64,000 bases of DNA from an uncultured Candidatus Saccharibacteria bacterium (GTDB lineage Bacteria; Patescibacteriota; Saccharimonadia; Saccharimonadales; Saccharimonadaceae). The translations under genes and the position numbers were made by a program. The notes below the pieces were generated by a model. The model did no database searches. It saw only the letters and a list, made by a program, of their open reading frames with translations, and had not been told where the DNA came from. Numbering within the stretch: position 1 is the stretch's first letter; each line of letters starts with the position of its first letter. Of this stretch, positions 36,622-45,470 are shown piece by piece. The DNA lies in NCBI GenBank assembly GCA_938042065.1, contig CALISG010000001.1, forward strand, positions 1-64,000, read 5' to 3'.

Positions 36622-37359
36622 ATGACAAAACCTTTTCTTCTTTTACAATCCCGTCCCGAGGACGAAGCGTCTGACGACGAGTACGCAGCTTTTTTGAAAT
36701 TTGGCGGTTTGCAGCCGGAGCAGTTGCAGCGCTTGCGGCTTGACCGCGGCGAGTTCTCGCCAGTTAATTTGGATGATTACAGCGGTATTTTTATGGGCGG
36801 CGGGCCGGCTAATTTTGCTTATCCGCCAGAGGAAAAATCGCCGGAACAATTGCAGTTTGAAGATTATATCATGCCGTTGCTTCGCCGGATTGCAGCTGAG
36901 GATAAGCCGTTTTTAGGCACTTGTTTGGGCGTGGGGGCGCTGGTAACGGCGCTGGGCGGCCAGACGGACTTCGACCATGGCGAGCCAGTTTGCGCGGTGG
37001 ATATAAATTTGACGCCGGAAGCGCAGAACGATCCGCTGCTGGCTGGCTTGCCGGCTAGTTTTCGCGGCTTCGTCGGGCATAAAGAGGGGACAGATACGGC
37101 GCCGCCGAACAGCGTGGTGCTGGCTCGTTCTGCGACCTGTATACAGTTGCTGCGCGCCGGGAAAAATGTTTATGCGGCGCAATTCCATCCCGAGCTTGAT
37201 GCTGACGGCTTGGCACTGCGGATTAATATTTATAAGCATGCTGGCTATTTCGCACCGGAGGAGGCTCAAGATCTGATCGATGCGGCGTACCGCGAATCGG
37301 AATTGGTAACCGAGCCGGTCAAGATATTGCGGCGGTTTGTTGAAAAATACGCGGAATAG
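36622..37359 (+). CDS. class I glutamine amidotransferase-like protein
   Basis: 245 residues. Seen: nucleophile elbow FLGTCLGVGALV with Cys, and the His-Glu pair in AAQFHPELDADG. No synthase domain is attached, so it resembles stand-alone GMP-synthase-type amidotransferases of unknown substrate. TATACT (36609-36614) ends 7 bases before ATG 36622, which fixes the start and excludes the in-frame ATG at 36592. A bidirectional terminator follows. Confidence 0.85.
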   Translation: MTKPFLLLQSRPEDEASDDEYAAFLKFGGLQPEQLQRLRLDRGEFSPVNLDDYSGIFMGGGPANFAYPPEEKSPEQLQFEDYIMPLLRRIAAEDKPFLGTCLGVGALVTALGGQTDFDHGEPVCAVDINLTPEAQNDPLLAGLPASFRGFVGHKEGTDTAPPNSVVLARSATCIQLLRAGKNVYAAQFHPELDADGLALRINIYKHAGYFAPEEAQDLIDAAYRESELVTEPVKILRRFVEKYAE

Positions 37360-37402
37360 TTTGACGCTTTCTAGCTAGACTACGAAATTTTGTTATTAGC
37401 AA

Positions 37403-37428
37403 AAGGCCTCGGGTAATCCCGAGGCCTT
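37403..37428. terminator. bidirectional terminator
   Basis: Perfect 11-bp stem AAGGCCTCGGG (37403-37413) with its complement (37418-37428), loop TAAT. It sits between the convergent amidotransferase and hsp20 genes. Confidence 0.85.
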
Positions 37429-37453
37429 CTTGACGTCCAAAGCTGAGAAAGGC

Positions 37454-37894
37454 TTACTCTTTCTTCTTGCCGCGCGATTTGACGGTAATTTTCTTTGGCT
37501 CTGGCGCTGGCGTGACTGGCACGGTGACCTTCAGGACGCCGTCGTCCAGGTGCGCTTCGATAGCATCGGCGTCAGCGCGCTCTGGCAACTGGACGCTGCG
37601 GTAGAAGCTGCTGCTCGACTCGCGTACGACATACTTCTTTTCTTTGTCTTCTTCTTTTTCGTGCCGTTGGGCTTGGATGACCAAGTTGCCGTTTTCGACA
37701 GAAATATTGACGTCGTCTTCATCGAATTTCGGCAAGTGGACCTCGACGACTAGCGCGTTATCTTTCATGTAAACATCAGTGGTAGGCAAGCCGACCGAGC
37801 GCACTTGGCGCGGCATCCAGTTGTCGTCATTAAAGAAATGGCGCTGCAGGGCATCCATTTCGGCAAACGGGTCGAATCGAACGAGTTTACTCAT
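37454..37894 (-). CDS. Hsp20 family small heat shock protein
   Basis: 146 residues. Alpha-crystallin domain (about 40-130) with NALVVEVHLPKFDEDDVNISVENGNLVI and a C-terminal APEPKKITV segment of the IxI/V type. An ATP-independent holdase. Leadered, with an AAAGGAG site and a promoter overlapped by a CIRCE operator (37945-37982), so heat-shock control by HrcA is likely; hrcA is not in the window. Confidence 0.93.
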   Translation of the reverse strand: MSKLVRFDPFAEMDALQRHFFNDDNWMPRQVRSVGLPTTDVYMKDNALVVEVHLPKFDEDDVNISVENGNLVIQAQRHEKEEDKEKKYVVRESSSSFYRSVQLPERADADAIEAHLDDGVLKVTVPVTPAPEPKKITVKSRGKKKE

Positions 37895-37944
37895 TTGTAT
37901 TACTCCTTTCGTTTATGATTTGGCGAGCTTTTGCTCTACATTTT

Positions 37945-37982
37945 ATTGTAATTGGTTGGCACTCGCGTGTCAAGAGTGCCAA
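37945..37982 (-). promoter_or_regulatory. CIRCE operator overlapping the hsp20 promoter
   Basis: TTGGCACTC (37956-37964), nine bases, GAGTGCCAA (37974-37982): the 9-9-9 layout and sequence of CIRCE, the HrcA site (consensus TTAGCACTC-N9-GAGTGCTAA). On the minus strand TTGACA (37968-37973) lies within this element, and TACAAT (37945-37950) is 17 bases further on. HrcA binding would therefore cover the -35. Confidence 0.85.
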
Positions 37983-38045
37983 ACATAAGTAGAATAACAG
38001 TAGTCTAGTGTGTCTCGAAGATTTCCCTGATTTTTCCACGGCAGT

Positions 38046-38084
38046 ACATACGCTATATATAGCGGCACTATATATAGCGTATGT
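38046..38084. repeat. 17-bp perfect inverted repeat
   Basis: ACATACGCTATATATAG (38046-38062) and its exact complement (38068-38084) around a 5-base centre. It lies in the 222-bp gap upstream of the 38117 gene, just before its TACAAT promoter, and lacks a T run. Operator or structural element; the core CGCTATATATAGCG recalls the palindrome at 44838-44861. Confidence 0.7.
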
Positions 38085-38116
38085 GTAGCTTTGTCTAAAT
38101 ACTGTACAATAGATGT

Positions 38117-38707
38117 ATGGGATGGTTGCGTGATTTAATTTTTGGCGAGCCGGATGGCGATGACGAATATCTGGCGCGTCTTAATAATAATGATATGGCC
38201 TCGTCGCGAGACAATCGCGACAGCAGGGACGAAAATAACTTTGATAAAGACGTTTCAGAGACCGCTCCAGATACCAGAAAACCAGATAGCAAACCTCAGC
38301 CCGATCAATATCACTCGGCTAACGGGCAAAAAGTGATTCCCGAGATAGAGGTTGAGCGCACCGAGGCGCATCCGTCGGGCGACAATAAGTACCTCGAGGT
38401 GTGGGCTCATATTCGCAACCATGCGAGCTTTGACGTGGAGCTTGATAAATATGAGATATTAGGGCAGCGAGGCGACTTGAATAAATTTCTCAAACCGGGC
38501 GAGATTTTTGAGCTGCGTTTGTATCGCGGGCCGATGCCGCAGAGCGATTCAGTGCGTAAAATGTATATTCAGTACAAGATCGTCGGTACCGGTGATTACT
38601 TCCAGGCCGACCACATGATTGAATATAAATATGAACAGGACAACCGCGGTAATAAATGGTATATGCCAGACGAGCTGAAACTGCTGCGGCCAGTGCGCGA
38701 CATCTAG
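38117..38707 (+). CDS. cytoplasmic protein of unknown function
   Basis: 196 residues. A disordered, charged N-terminus (about 1-75) and a beta-rich C-terminal domain with YLEVWAHIRNHASFDVELDKYEILGQ that looks like an immunoglobulin-like fold. No signal peptide or membrane helix. TACAAT (38105-38110) ends 6 bases before the ATG. I do not recognise the family. RNase H follows after 18 bases. Confidence 0.65.
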   Translation: MGWLRDLIFGEPDGDDEYLARLNNNDMASSRDNRDSRDENNFDKDVSETAPDTRKPDSKPQPDQYHSANGQKVIPEIEVERTEAHPSGDNKYLEVWAHIRNHASFDVELDKYEILGQRGDLNKFLKPGEIFELRLYRGPMPQSDSVRKMYIQYKIVGTGDYFQADHMIEYKYEQDNRGNKWYMPDELKLLRPVRDI

Positions 38708-38725
38708 AAAGCAGGGAAGAAGTAG

Positions 38726-39145
38726 ATGAGAGTATTTTTTACAGACGGTAGTGCTAGCCCGAATCCGGGCCCAGGCGGCTATGCGGTAATTGAAAACGGC
38801 CGGCCGGTAGCTTTGGGCAGCGAAGACGGCCAGACGACGAATATTCGCATGGAGGGCATGGCGCTGATTGCAGCGATGGAGCTAGCTGACGATGAGCCGT
38901 GCGAAATTCATAGCGATAGCGAATTTTGGATCAATGTGTTGACCAAGTGGGCGCCAGGCTGGGCTGCTAAAGGCTGGCGTAAAAAAGGCGGCGAAATTAA
39001 GAATCTTAATCTCGTGCAGCAAGCGTACGCGCTTTACCAATCGACGCAGCCGAAGCTGGTTTGGGTACGCGGCCACGTCGGCCACGAGCAGAATGAGCTA
39101 GCGGATGAGTGGGCGAACAAAGCGCGGGCTGGCGTTCGTCTATAG
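38726..39145 (+). CDS. rnhA: ribonuclease HI
   Basis: 139 residues. Catalytic acids visible: D in FFTDGSASPNPGPGGYA, E in MEGMALIAAMEL, D in IHSDSEFWIN, and D in ELADEWANKA; the handle region WAAKGWRKKGG is present. Degrades RNA in RNA-DNA hybrids. It is followed by the metK riboswitch region. Confidence 0.92.
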   Translation: MRVFFTDGSASPNPGPGGYAVIENGRPVALGSEDGQTTNIRMEGMALIAAMELADDEPCEIHSDSEFWINVLTKWAPGWAAKGWRKKGGEIKNLNLVQQAYALYQSTQPKLVWVRGHVGHEQNELADEWANKARAGVRL

Positions 39146-39200
39146 CGAGAGAGTCTTGGCTGTTTTACTGTCGATCTAGATTCGGCGGGGTGGGGCGTGC

Positions 39201-39370
39201 TATAATGAACTTGTTAATAATTTAATATCCAGAGTGCGACGAGGGACTGGCCTGATGACTCGCCGGCAACCTGCTTTTACAGCAAGGTGCTAATTCCAGC
39301 CTGCTTGACCAGGAGAGATATTGTCTTTGCGGCTCCTTTCTTGGCCTCAAGCGGGGCAGATAGAAAGGAG
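39201..39370 (+). promoter_or_regulatory. promoter and SAM-I (S-box) riboswitch controlling metK
   Basis: TATAAT at 39201-39206, then an S-box: GAGGGACTGGCCTGATGA, CCGGCAACC, and AAGGTGCTAATTCC, the conserved core of the SAM-I class. P1 can form between AATATC (39224-39229) and GATATT (39317-39322). Downstream, CTCCTTTC (39333-39340) is an exact complement of GAAAGGAG (39363-39370), the metK ribosome site, so the switch probably works by hiding the ribosome site, without a terminator, when SAM is bound. Confidence 0.9.
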
Positions 39371-39375
39371 TTTTT

Positions 39376-40371
39376 ATGTCTGTAGAATCTAATAATCAAG
39401 CAGTATATCGTACGGCCGAGAGCGTTTCGCCGAAACATCCGGACAAGATTTGCGACCAAATCAGCGACGCTATTTTGGACGCGTATCTTGCCAAAGACCC
39501 GCAAGCCCGAGTGGCGATTGAGGCTTGCGGCGGCCATGGCGCGCTGTTTCTAACCGGTGAAGTGTCGTCGAGCGAGCTAGTTGACGTCAAGCAGATTGCG
39601 CGACGGCTGGCTGGCGACGACGTGGAAATTATTGAGCGGATTGCACGCCAGAGCCCAGAGATTGCTCAGGGCGTGGACGCGGGCGGCGCTGGCGATCAAG
39701 GCGTGATGATTGGCTATGCTTGTGCTGAGACACCAGAATTATTGCCGCTAGAGTATGCTTTGGCGCGGGCCTTGAATCGCTTTTTGTATGAGAAATGGCC
39801 TTATGACGGCAAAACGCAGGTGACGACTTATGGCGGCCAGATTGCGGCAATTGTTGCCAGCTTCCAGAATGCGCCGCACGACGAGCTGGCGGCTGCAGTT
39901 CGGCAGTGGTTTGCGCAGCAAAAATATGTGGCAGGTGATTTTGATGGCATTTCTCTGCATATAAATCCGGCAGGCGATTGGCAAATTGGCGGTTTCGCGG
40001 CAGACGCTGGTTTGACCGGGCGTAAATTAGCCGTTGATAACTACGGTCCGCGGATTCCGCTAGGCGGCGGGGCGTTCAGCGGCAAGGACGCCACTAAGGT
40101 CGATCGCGGCGGTGCCTATATGGCGCGGCGGGTCGCAGTTGATTATCTTAAAAAGTTTGCAGCTCAGGAAGTGTTGGTGCGCTTGGCGTACGCAATCGGC
40201 CACGACCAGCCGGTTGAGGCTACAGCGGTAGTTGACGGCACCGAGCAGCCAATCGCAGGTTATGACCTTAGTCCAGCGGGTATTATTGATAAGTTGCAGC
40301 TGGCTCGTCCGCAGTACGAACCAACAGCGCGCTACGGTCATTTTGGTAACGGCTTTGCTTGGGATAAGTAG
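39376..40371 (+). CDS. metK: S-adenosylmethionine synthetase
   Basis: 331 residues, shorter than the usual 380-400. Seen: ESVSPKHPDKICDQISDAILD, GAGDQGVMIGYA and GGAFSGKDATKVDRGGAYMAR, the ATP, methionine and phosphate sites. The family normally reads GHPDK at the first site and DRSAAY at the last; K and DRGGAY here are divergent. Leadered and preceded by its own SAM riboswitch, giving product feedback. Confidence 0.93.
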   Translation: MSVESNNQAVYRTAESVSPKHPDKICDQISDAILDAYLAKDPQARVAIEACGGHGALFLTGEVSSSELVDVKQIARRLAGDDVEIIERIARQSPEIAQGVDAGGAGDQGVMIGYACAETPELLPLEYALARALNRFLYEKWPYDGKTQVTTYGGQIAAIVASFQNAPHDELAAAVRQWFAQQKYVAGDFDGISLHINPAGDWQIGGFAADAGLTGRKLAVDNYGPRIPLGGGAFSGKDATKVDRGGAYMARRVAVDYLKKFAAQEVLVRLAYAIGHDQPVEATAVVDGTEQPIAGYDLSPAGIIDKLQLARPQYEPTARYGHFGNGFAWDK

Positions 40372-40401
40372 TCCCGCGCCTTAAGTTGTATAATAAGGGT
40401 A

Positions 40402-41937
40402 GTGAAGCAAGATTTAGCCTTAGAAATATTATTGAGCGGCGAAAGCGCACTGCTGACCGGCCCGGCAGGAACGGGTAAGACTTTCGTGCTGAATCAATTT
40501 ATCAACTTGAGCAAGGCTAGCGGCAAGTATGTCTCGGTGACGGCGACGACCGGGCTAGCGGCGACGCATCTGGGCGGCGCGACGATTCATGCTTGGTCGG
40601 GGATTGGCGTTAGCGACCGCCTGCCGAATGGTTTTGCCGAGCATGTTAGCAAGACTCGCCGCGAAATTATCGAAAAAACCGATGTCTTGATTATTGATGA
40701 GATTAGCATGTTGCATGATTACCGCTTGGACATGGTTGACGAAGTTTGCCGTTTAGTACGCAAGAGAGTCGACGAGCCGTTCGGCGGCATTCAAGTGGTA
40801 CTGTCTGGCGATTTCTTTCAGTTGCCACCGGTTAATCGGTCAGAAAGCCGTGAGGGCGGTTTTGTAGTGAATTCATCGGCGTGGCGCGAGCTTGATCCGA
40901 CGGTATTGTATCTGAGCGAGCAGTTTCGCCAGCGCGACGGCGATACGCTGCTAGAAATCTTGACGGCGATGCGGGCTGGCGATTTGCGCCGCCGCCACGC
41001 CGAGCAGCTGTTAGAGCGGACCGAATATCAACCGCCAGCCGGAGCAGATCTGACAGAATTGCATACTGTGAATGTTGACGTCGATAAAATTAATCAAGCC
41101 AGGCTGGCTGAATTGCCGGGCGACGAGGTGTTGTATCAACGCCACACTACTGGTAGTAACAACTACGTTGATAATTTGCAGCGTAGCGTACTAGCGCCAG
41201 AGGTACTGACCCTTAAAATAGGCGCATTAGTGATGGCGGTCAAAAACGATCAGGCGCGGCGTTATGCTAATGGCAGTATCGGCATGGTGGTCGATTTCGA
41301 GCCAGCGACGGATTATCCGGTAGTGGAGTTTCGTAATGGCCGGACGGTGACCATGCAGCCTGATACTTGGGAGTTGCGCGATGGTACGCGCAAACGAGCT
41401 AGCATTAGCCAAGTTCCGCTGCGTTTGGCGTGGGCGATTACTGTCCATAAGAGCCAGGGCATGACGCTGGATAGTGCGCGAATTGACCTGCGCAAAGCCT
41501 TTGTGCCGGGCATGGGCTATGTGGCGCTTAGCCGGGTGCGCGATATCGATAACCTGTATTTGACGGGTATTAATCGCATGGCTTTGCAGATGAGCGACGA
41601 AGCTTATGCAATTGATGAACAGCTGCGCGCGCGGGCGAAGGATGATGCTAAAAAGTTCGCGCACTTACAACCAAAAGCCGACAAACGCGCGGCCGGCGAA
41701 CTTAAACCCGCCAAAAAAGTGAACAGTACTAATTCTAGCTGGTCGGCTAAAATTGCTAAAATGCGCCAGACTTATCCTAATGCTTATAAACCATGGATTA
41801 AGGCTGATGACGATGAATTGCGCCAAATGTTCATTAACGGCGAAAGTATTGCTGCGATGAGCCAGAAACTCGGCCGCCATCACGGTTCGATCAAAATGCG
41901 CTTGCAAAAACATTTTGGCGAGGATTCGGTGCAATAA
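40402..41937 (+). CDS. Pif1-like SF1 helicase with C-terminal helix-turn-helix
   Basis: 511 residues. Walker A LLTGPAGTGKTFVLNQF near residue 18, motif II LIIDEISMLHDYR, ALSRVRDIDNLYLTGIN and VHKSQGMTLDSARIDL, all typical of the Pif1/RecD-like group of 5'-3' helicases. The last 60 residues form a SANT/helix-turn-helix-like end with DELRQMFINGESIAAMSQKL. GTG start: TATAAT (40389-40394) ends 7 bases before it, so it is predicted leaderless. Confidence 0.87.
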   Translation: MKQDLALEILLSGESALLTGPAGTGKTFVLNQFINLSKASGKYVSVTATTGLAATHLGGATIHAWSGIGVSDRLPNGFAEHVSKTRREIIEKTDVLIIDEISMLHDYRLDMVDEVCRLVRKRVDEPFGGIQVVLSGDFFQLPPVNRSESREGGFVVNSSAWRELDPTVLYLSEQFRQRDGDTLLEILTAMRAGDLRRRHAEQLLERTEYQPPAGADLTELHTVNVDVDKINQARLAELPGDEVLYQRHTTGSNNYVDNLQRSVLAPEVLTLKIGALVMAVKNDQARRYANGSIGMVVDFEPATDYPVVEFRNGRTVTMQPDTWELRDGTRKRASISQVPLRLAWAITVHKSQGMTLDSARIDLRKAFVPGMGYVALSRVRDIDNLYLTGINRMALQMSDEAYAIDEQLRARAKDDAKKFAHLQPKADKRAAGELKPAKKVNSTNSSWSAKIAKMRQTYPNAYKPWIKADDDELRQMFINGESIAAMSQKLGRHHGSIKMRLQKHFGEDSVQ

Positions 41938-42606
41938 TTAAGTATAAGATGTTTGAAGAACGGCACGCTTATCTCTAGGCTGTGTAGAATCAATGCGCCA
42001 TAGTTCACTATCAACCAACAGGTTTGTGAAAGCATGATATTCGGCAGTATCTTTGTTGTGTTCTGTTTCCAGTGAAATAACTGCATTGGTTGGTATGGCT
42101 TTTGTTTTTCGGGCGTGTTCAAGAGCTGCTGCGTTTAGAAGTGCCTGTTGTAGACAGATACCTTTCTTCATATTAATAAAATAGCCTAAACCTCTTGGAA
42201 CAATCGGCTCATGACTCTGATAGTCCTCTTGATATAACCCGATTACAGCTTCAGAATCATAGCTTAGTACACGTCTAACTACTGACGCTAGTCCAGTTAG
42301 TCCTTCTTTCCTGGTTTCAGGGCAAGCTATACGATTGTAGGCTGGACTGAGTTTGTTGACAAAATTGCGTAAGGCGGTATCACGAACTGTGTCAACTATT
42401 ATGGCGGTCTTCGATCCTATATCAATGCTTGCTCCTTGATCGATAGGGGTAGATGGTCCAATTACATAATAATCATGACCGCAAAGGCTGACGGTTGCCC
42501 TTTCTTGTTCATATGATGCAATCAGTCCGCGTGCGCCAAGAGTTTTAATTAGTGTTTCGTATCGGGATAAACTTTCAGGAGAGTGTAACTTATCGTGGGT
42601 AACCAT
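41938..42606 (-). CDS. transglutaminase-like cysteine protein, unknown
   Basis: 222 residues. A possible Cys-His-Asp triad: C in KGICLQQALLNAAAL, H in AEYHAFTNLLV and D in LWRIDSTQ, spaced as in transglutaminase-like domains. No signal peptide. Minus-strand TATAAT (42613-42618) ends 6 bases before ATG 42606, so I reject the longer start 45 bases upstream. It converges with the Pif1 gene. Catalysis and substrate are guesses. Confidence 0.6.
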   Translation of the reverse strand: MVTHDKLHSPESLSRYETLIKTLGARGLIASYEQERATVSLCGHDYYVIGPSTPIDQGASIDIGSKTAIIVDTVRDTALRNFVNKLSPAYNRIACPETRKEGLTGLASVVRRVLSYDSEAVIGLYQEDYQSHEPIVPRGLGYFINMKKGICLQQALLNAAALEHARKTKAIPTNAVISLETEHNKDTAEYHAFTNLLVDSELWRIDSTQPRDKRAVLQTSYT

Positions 42607-42797
42607 ACCTATATTATAGCATAAACGTAATAAAAAAGCAATAGATAACATTAATCCAACTATCTCTGCAACAAATCGAATTGTAAAATTTTCGTAAAAA
42701 TAGTCTAAAATCTAAGAAAGACTAAGTTTTATAATTTATAATACGGGGAAATCCTTGCTTTAGATGAAATGCAACTTATTGTAGTAAAATAGGTATC

Positions 42798-43805
42798 ATG
42801 AATGCTAATCAATCAACACCAACCTATGAACAAGTGTCCGAGCCAACTGATATTTTCCTCTGGGCGAACCAAGCTGATGCGCATAAGGACGAGCTCGAAA
42901 TTGACTTATTTCTATTTACGAAGGGCTACACTGTCTACGCCACTAATTACGCCAAGGAGCTCAAGGCGCAGCTCAAGGTATTATTCCTTTACGATATGAT
43001 TAGCCAGGTGCAAACTGGTGCTGCTACTGGTATGACAGTGCGCGACTTTGAAGCGGCCGCTGCTGAGGATAATGTGTTGGAGCGTACTACCTTGGACCGG
43101 GTAGATCACGCGCAAGAGGTGATTGAGCAGATTCGCTACGGCGAGGAAACGCTAGAGGTGTTCCGCGAAGGCGACCATGAGTTCAAGAAGGTCAAGGGAA
43201 TCGTAGCGCGTTTCAGTCGCCAGGGGGCCGAGCCGTTTTTCGTGGCTAAGATTTTACCGCAGTCGCAAGTGTTTAAAGGCGCAACCGCTTGGATGTATAA
43301 CGGCGATTCGTTTCAGCCGTTTAGTGCTGATGTCGGCCTAAAAATCACGCCGGATAATCAAGTGTTGATTGCCGGCGGTGATATCTTTGCCTTTAACGAG
43401 CCGAAATTTATCCGTTTGTTTGGTTACGACGCTAAGCAGTTTGCTGTTGCCGAGGAAAAAATTGCTGAGATCGAGAAAAACTTTAAGTTAAAGTTCCCTG
43501 AAGGTATGACTTTCGATGCGTTGGTGCGCGATACTAAGTCGCTAGTAACTAAGCTGCAAAAAGTCGACGTCGGTCTGGTGACGCAGGATCAGGTTATTGA
43601 GCAAGCCGATGAGATGGGCTTGGAACTAATGACTGACGATGCTACTGGCGAGATTATCATTATGGATGCCAAAGATGCGGCTAAATTCGTTAACTTGCTC
43701 AACGATGACTATATGACTAGCGATATGACTGGTATCAAATACGAATTAAAGGGCAAGAAGGAACTGCGCGGCGATAGCGAAGCGAGCACGCCAGAAGGGG
43801 AATAA
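42798..43805 (+). CDS. DUF4868-like protein (domain also found in KwaB)
   Basis: 335 residues, no membrane helix. The central part (about 120-230), with VKGIVARFSRQGAEPFFVAK and a strand-rich GGDIFAFNEPKFIRLFGY region, recalls DUF4868, the domain of the KwaB subunit of the Kiwa antiphage system. No KwaA-like membrane protein is adjacent, so a house-keeping role is equally possible. TAAAAT ends 7 bases before the ATG. It overlaps yvcK by one base (TAATG), so the two are co-translated. Confidence 0.55.
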   Translation: MNANQSTPTYEQVSEPTDIFLWANQADAHKDELEIDLFLFTKGYTVYATNYAKELKAQLKVLFLYDMISQVQTGAATGMTVRDFEAAAAEDNVLERTTLDRVDHAQEVIEQIRYGEETLEVFREGDHEFKKVKGIVARFSRQGAEPFFVAKILPQSQVFKGATAWMYNGDSFQPFSADVGLKITPDNQVLIAGGDIFAFNEPKFIRLFGYDAKQFAVAEEKIAEIEKNFKLKFPEGMTFDALVRDTKSLVTKLQKVDVGLVTQDQVIEQADEMGLELMTDDATGEIIIMDAKDAAKFVNLLNDDYMTSDMTGIKYELKGKKELRGDSEASTPEGE

Positions 43806-44809
43806 TGAGCGAAGAGCATGGCGACAGCGGAGCAAAAATTGTAGTCATTGGAGGCGGCACTGGCAGTTTCACGCTGTTAACAGGTCTCAAAAAATACGTG
43901 TCTGATTTGACAGCGCTGGTCAATATGGCAGATGATGGCGGGTCGACGGGACAGCTGCGCGACGAACTTGGCGTGCTGCCGCCGGGTGATGTGCGGCAGT
44001 GCTTAGTAGCACTGAGCGATAGTCCGCGGGTGCGTGATTTGTTTAATTATCGATTTGATGATGGTAGTTTGAAGGGGCATGCTTTCGGTAATCTGTTTTT
44101 GACAGCGCTCGAGAAAATGACCGGTAGCTTTGGCGAGGCGGTGCAGCTGGCTAGCCAAGTTCTCAATATTCAAGGCAGGGTAATTCCGACAACTTTAACC
44201 GATATTACGCTGTGTGTCGAGAGCGCTTCGGGCGAGCCGATCAAAGGGCAATTCAAAATCGCACATTCCGATATCGCCAAACGGCCAAAAGTGTGGTTAG
44301 AGCCAGAGGCAGTGGCGCATCCAGCGGCCGTTCAAGCAATTTTGGAAGCAGATATGGTGGTGATTGCGCCGGGTAATCTCTACGGTAGTTTGGCGCCGGC
44401 GCTGGTAATTGGCGAAATTCAGGAAGCATTGGCAGCGACGCGGGCGAAATGTGTTTTTGTTTGTAATCTAGTAACCAAACCCGGCCCGACGGATGGTTTG
44501 AGCGTGGCAGATTTTGCCAGCGAAATTGAGCGTTTGGCGGGCAGCGAGTTTCTAGACTATGTCGTCTTCAATACCGACGAACCATCGAGAGAGTTGATGG
44601 CGAAGTATGCCCATGACGGCGAACATACGGTGCAATATGATATTAGCGAACTTAAACGCCAACATTATGAGTTTCGCGGGGCTGGTATCCTAGCTAAAAA
44701 TATATGGGCGGGCGCCCAGTCGAGCGATCCGATTGCGGCAGTACGCAGTTTTATCCGGCACGACCCTGACGCAGTAGCACGCCAGCTGATGCGGATATAT
44801 TTTGCATAA
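43805..44809 (+). CDS. yvcK: YvcK/CofD-like protein (gluconeogenesis factor family)
   Basis: 334 residues. N-terminal VIGGGTGSFTLLTGLKKY, then NMADDGGSTGQLRDELGVLPPGDVRQCL, the family signature. YvcK proteins bind UDP-sugars and affect cell-wall synthesis and carbon use in Firmicutes and Actinobacteria. Coupled to the DUF4868-like gene. Confidence 0.92.
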   Translation: MSEEHGDSGAKIVVIGGGTGSFTLLTGLKKYVSDLTALVNMADDGGSTGQLRDELGVLPPGDVRQCLVALSDSPRVRDLFNYRFDDGSLKGHAFGNLFLTALEKMTGSFGEAVQLASQVLNIQGRVIPTTLTDITLCVESASGEPIKGQFKIAHSDIAKRPKVWLEPEAVAHPAAVQAILEADMVVIAPGNLYGSLAPALVIGEIQEALAATRAKCVFVCNLVTKPGPTDGLSVADFASEIERLAGSEFLDYVVFNTDEPSRELMAKYAHDGEHTVQYDISELKRQHYEFRGAGILAKNIWAGAQSSDPIAAVRSFIRHDPDAVARQLMRIYFA

Positions 44810-45470
44810 GCAGCGTTTTCTGTCATGGCTGACCTCTATAGACGCTAGATATAGCGTCTATTTGCTTGTTGAAACGCTATAGTTTTCCACGTTTTTGTGG
44901 AAAAGTAAAGAAGTTATCATTTTTAGTAAAAAAGGTATTGCACAAGCATGATGAAACGTTGTATGATAAAGCCAGTGGCAAAGGCAAGAGAAATTCTCGA
45001 GCTAAAACAAACACCACCGCGTAAAAATAACAAAGAAAGTAGGGTAGTTATGACCGACGCAGCTGTTAGCCAATCTATGTACGGTAGGGCGGGTGTCTTG
45101 GTTTGCGTACCTGATGCTTACGTATCGCGGGCGACGCTGTCTTTGGGCACGTAGCCGTATAGTTTGTGGCACTTTTACAATTCGAAGTTGGACATCCTCG
45201 AGATCAACAACCTGATAGTGAGCAGTGGAATATCGACCCACGCTAAAATTGTCGAAAGTTCTTTCCTCTAACACAACACCTCCCAAAAACTCCACCTCAC
45301 ACACAAGTCTCTCAAAGGTATGCTTAGACGAAATATGAATTGTTTGACAATTCTCGTAATTTGAGCATGCTTGACTATACAAAAACAAAAACTCCTATGC
45401 GAAAACAAACAGCTCGCTATCAGATTGGTGATCTCGAGTCCCTCGCCAGACCATATGGTATGATGGGGGA
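44810..45470. other. 660-bp region without a convincing gene
   Basis: Contains a palindrome ATAGACGCTA-GATA-TAGCGTCTAT (44838-44861), a hairpin TTTTCCAC/GTGGAAAA (44883-44890/44897-44904), and a promoter-like TTGCAC followed by TATGAT near 44938-44967. Two uncertain reading frames exist: plus 44948-45154 (68 residues) and minus 45002-45388, whose first half reads like a real protein (FERLVCEVEFLGGVVLEERT) behind AGGAG and a TTG start. Neither is convincing enough to call. Confidence 0.5.

Noticed and set aside
44938..45153. Possible tmRNA or other structural RNA with a tag-like frame ending in AKTNTTA
   Set aside because: No acceptor stem, no T-arm and no CCA end could be found around it.
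45002..45388. Minus-strand open frame of 128 residues
   Set aside because: The first half looks protein-like and has AGGAG with a TTG start, but the second half is arginine-rich and unconvincing; left as uncertain in the region note.
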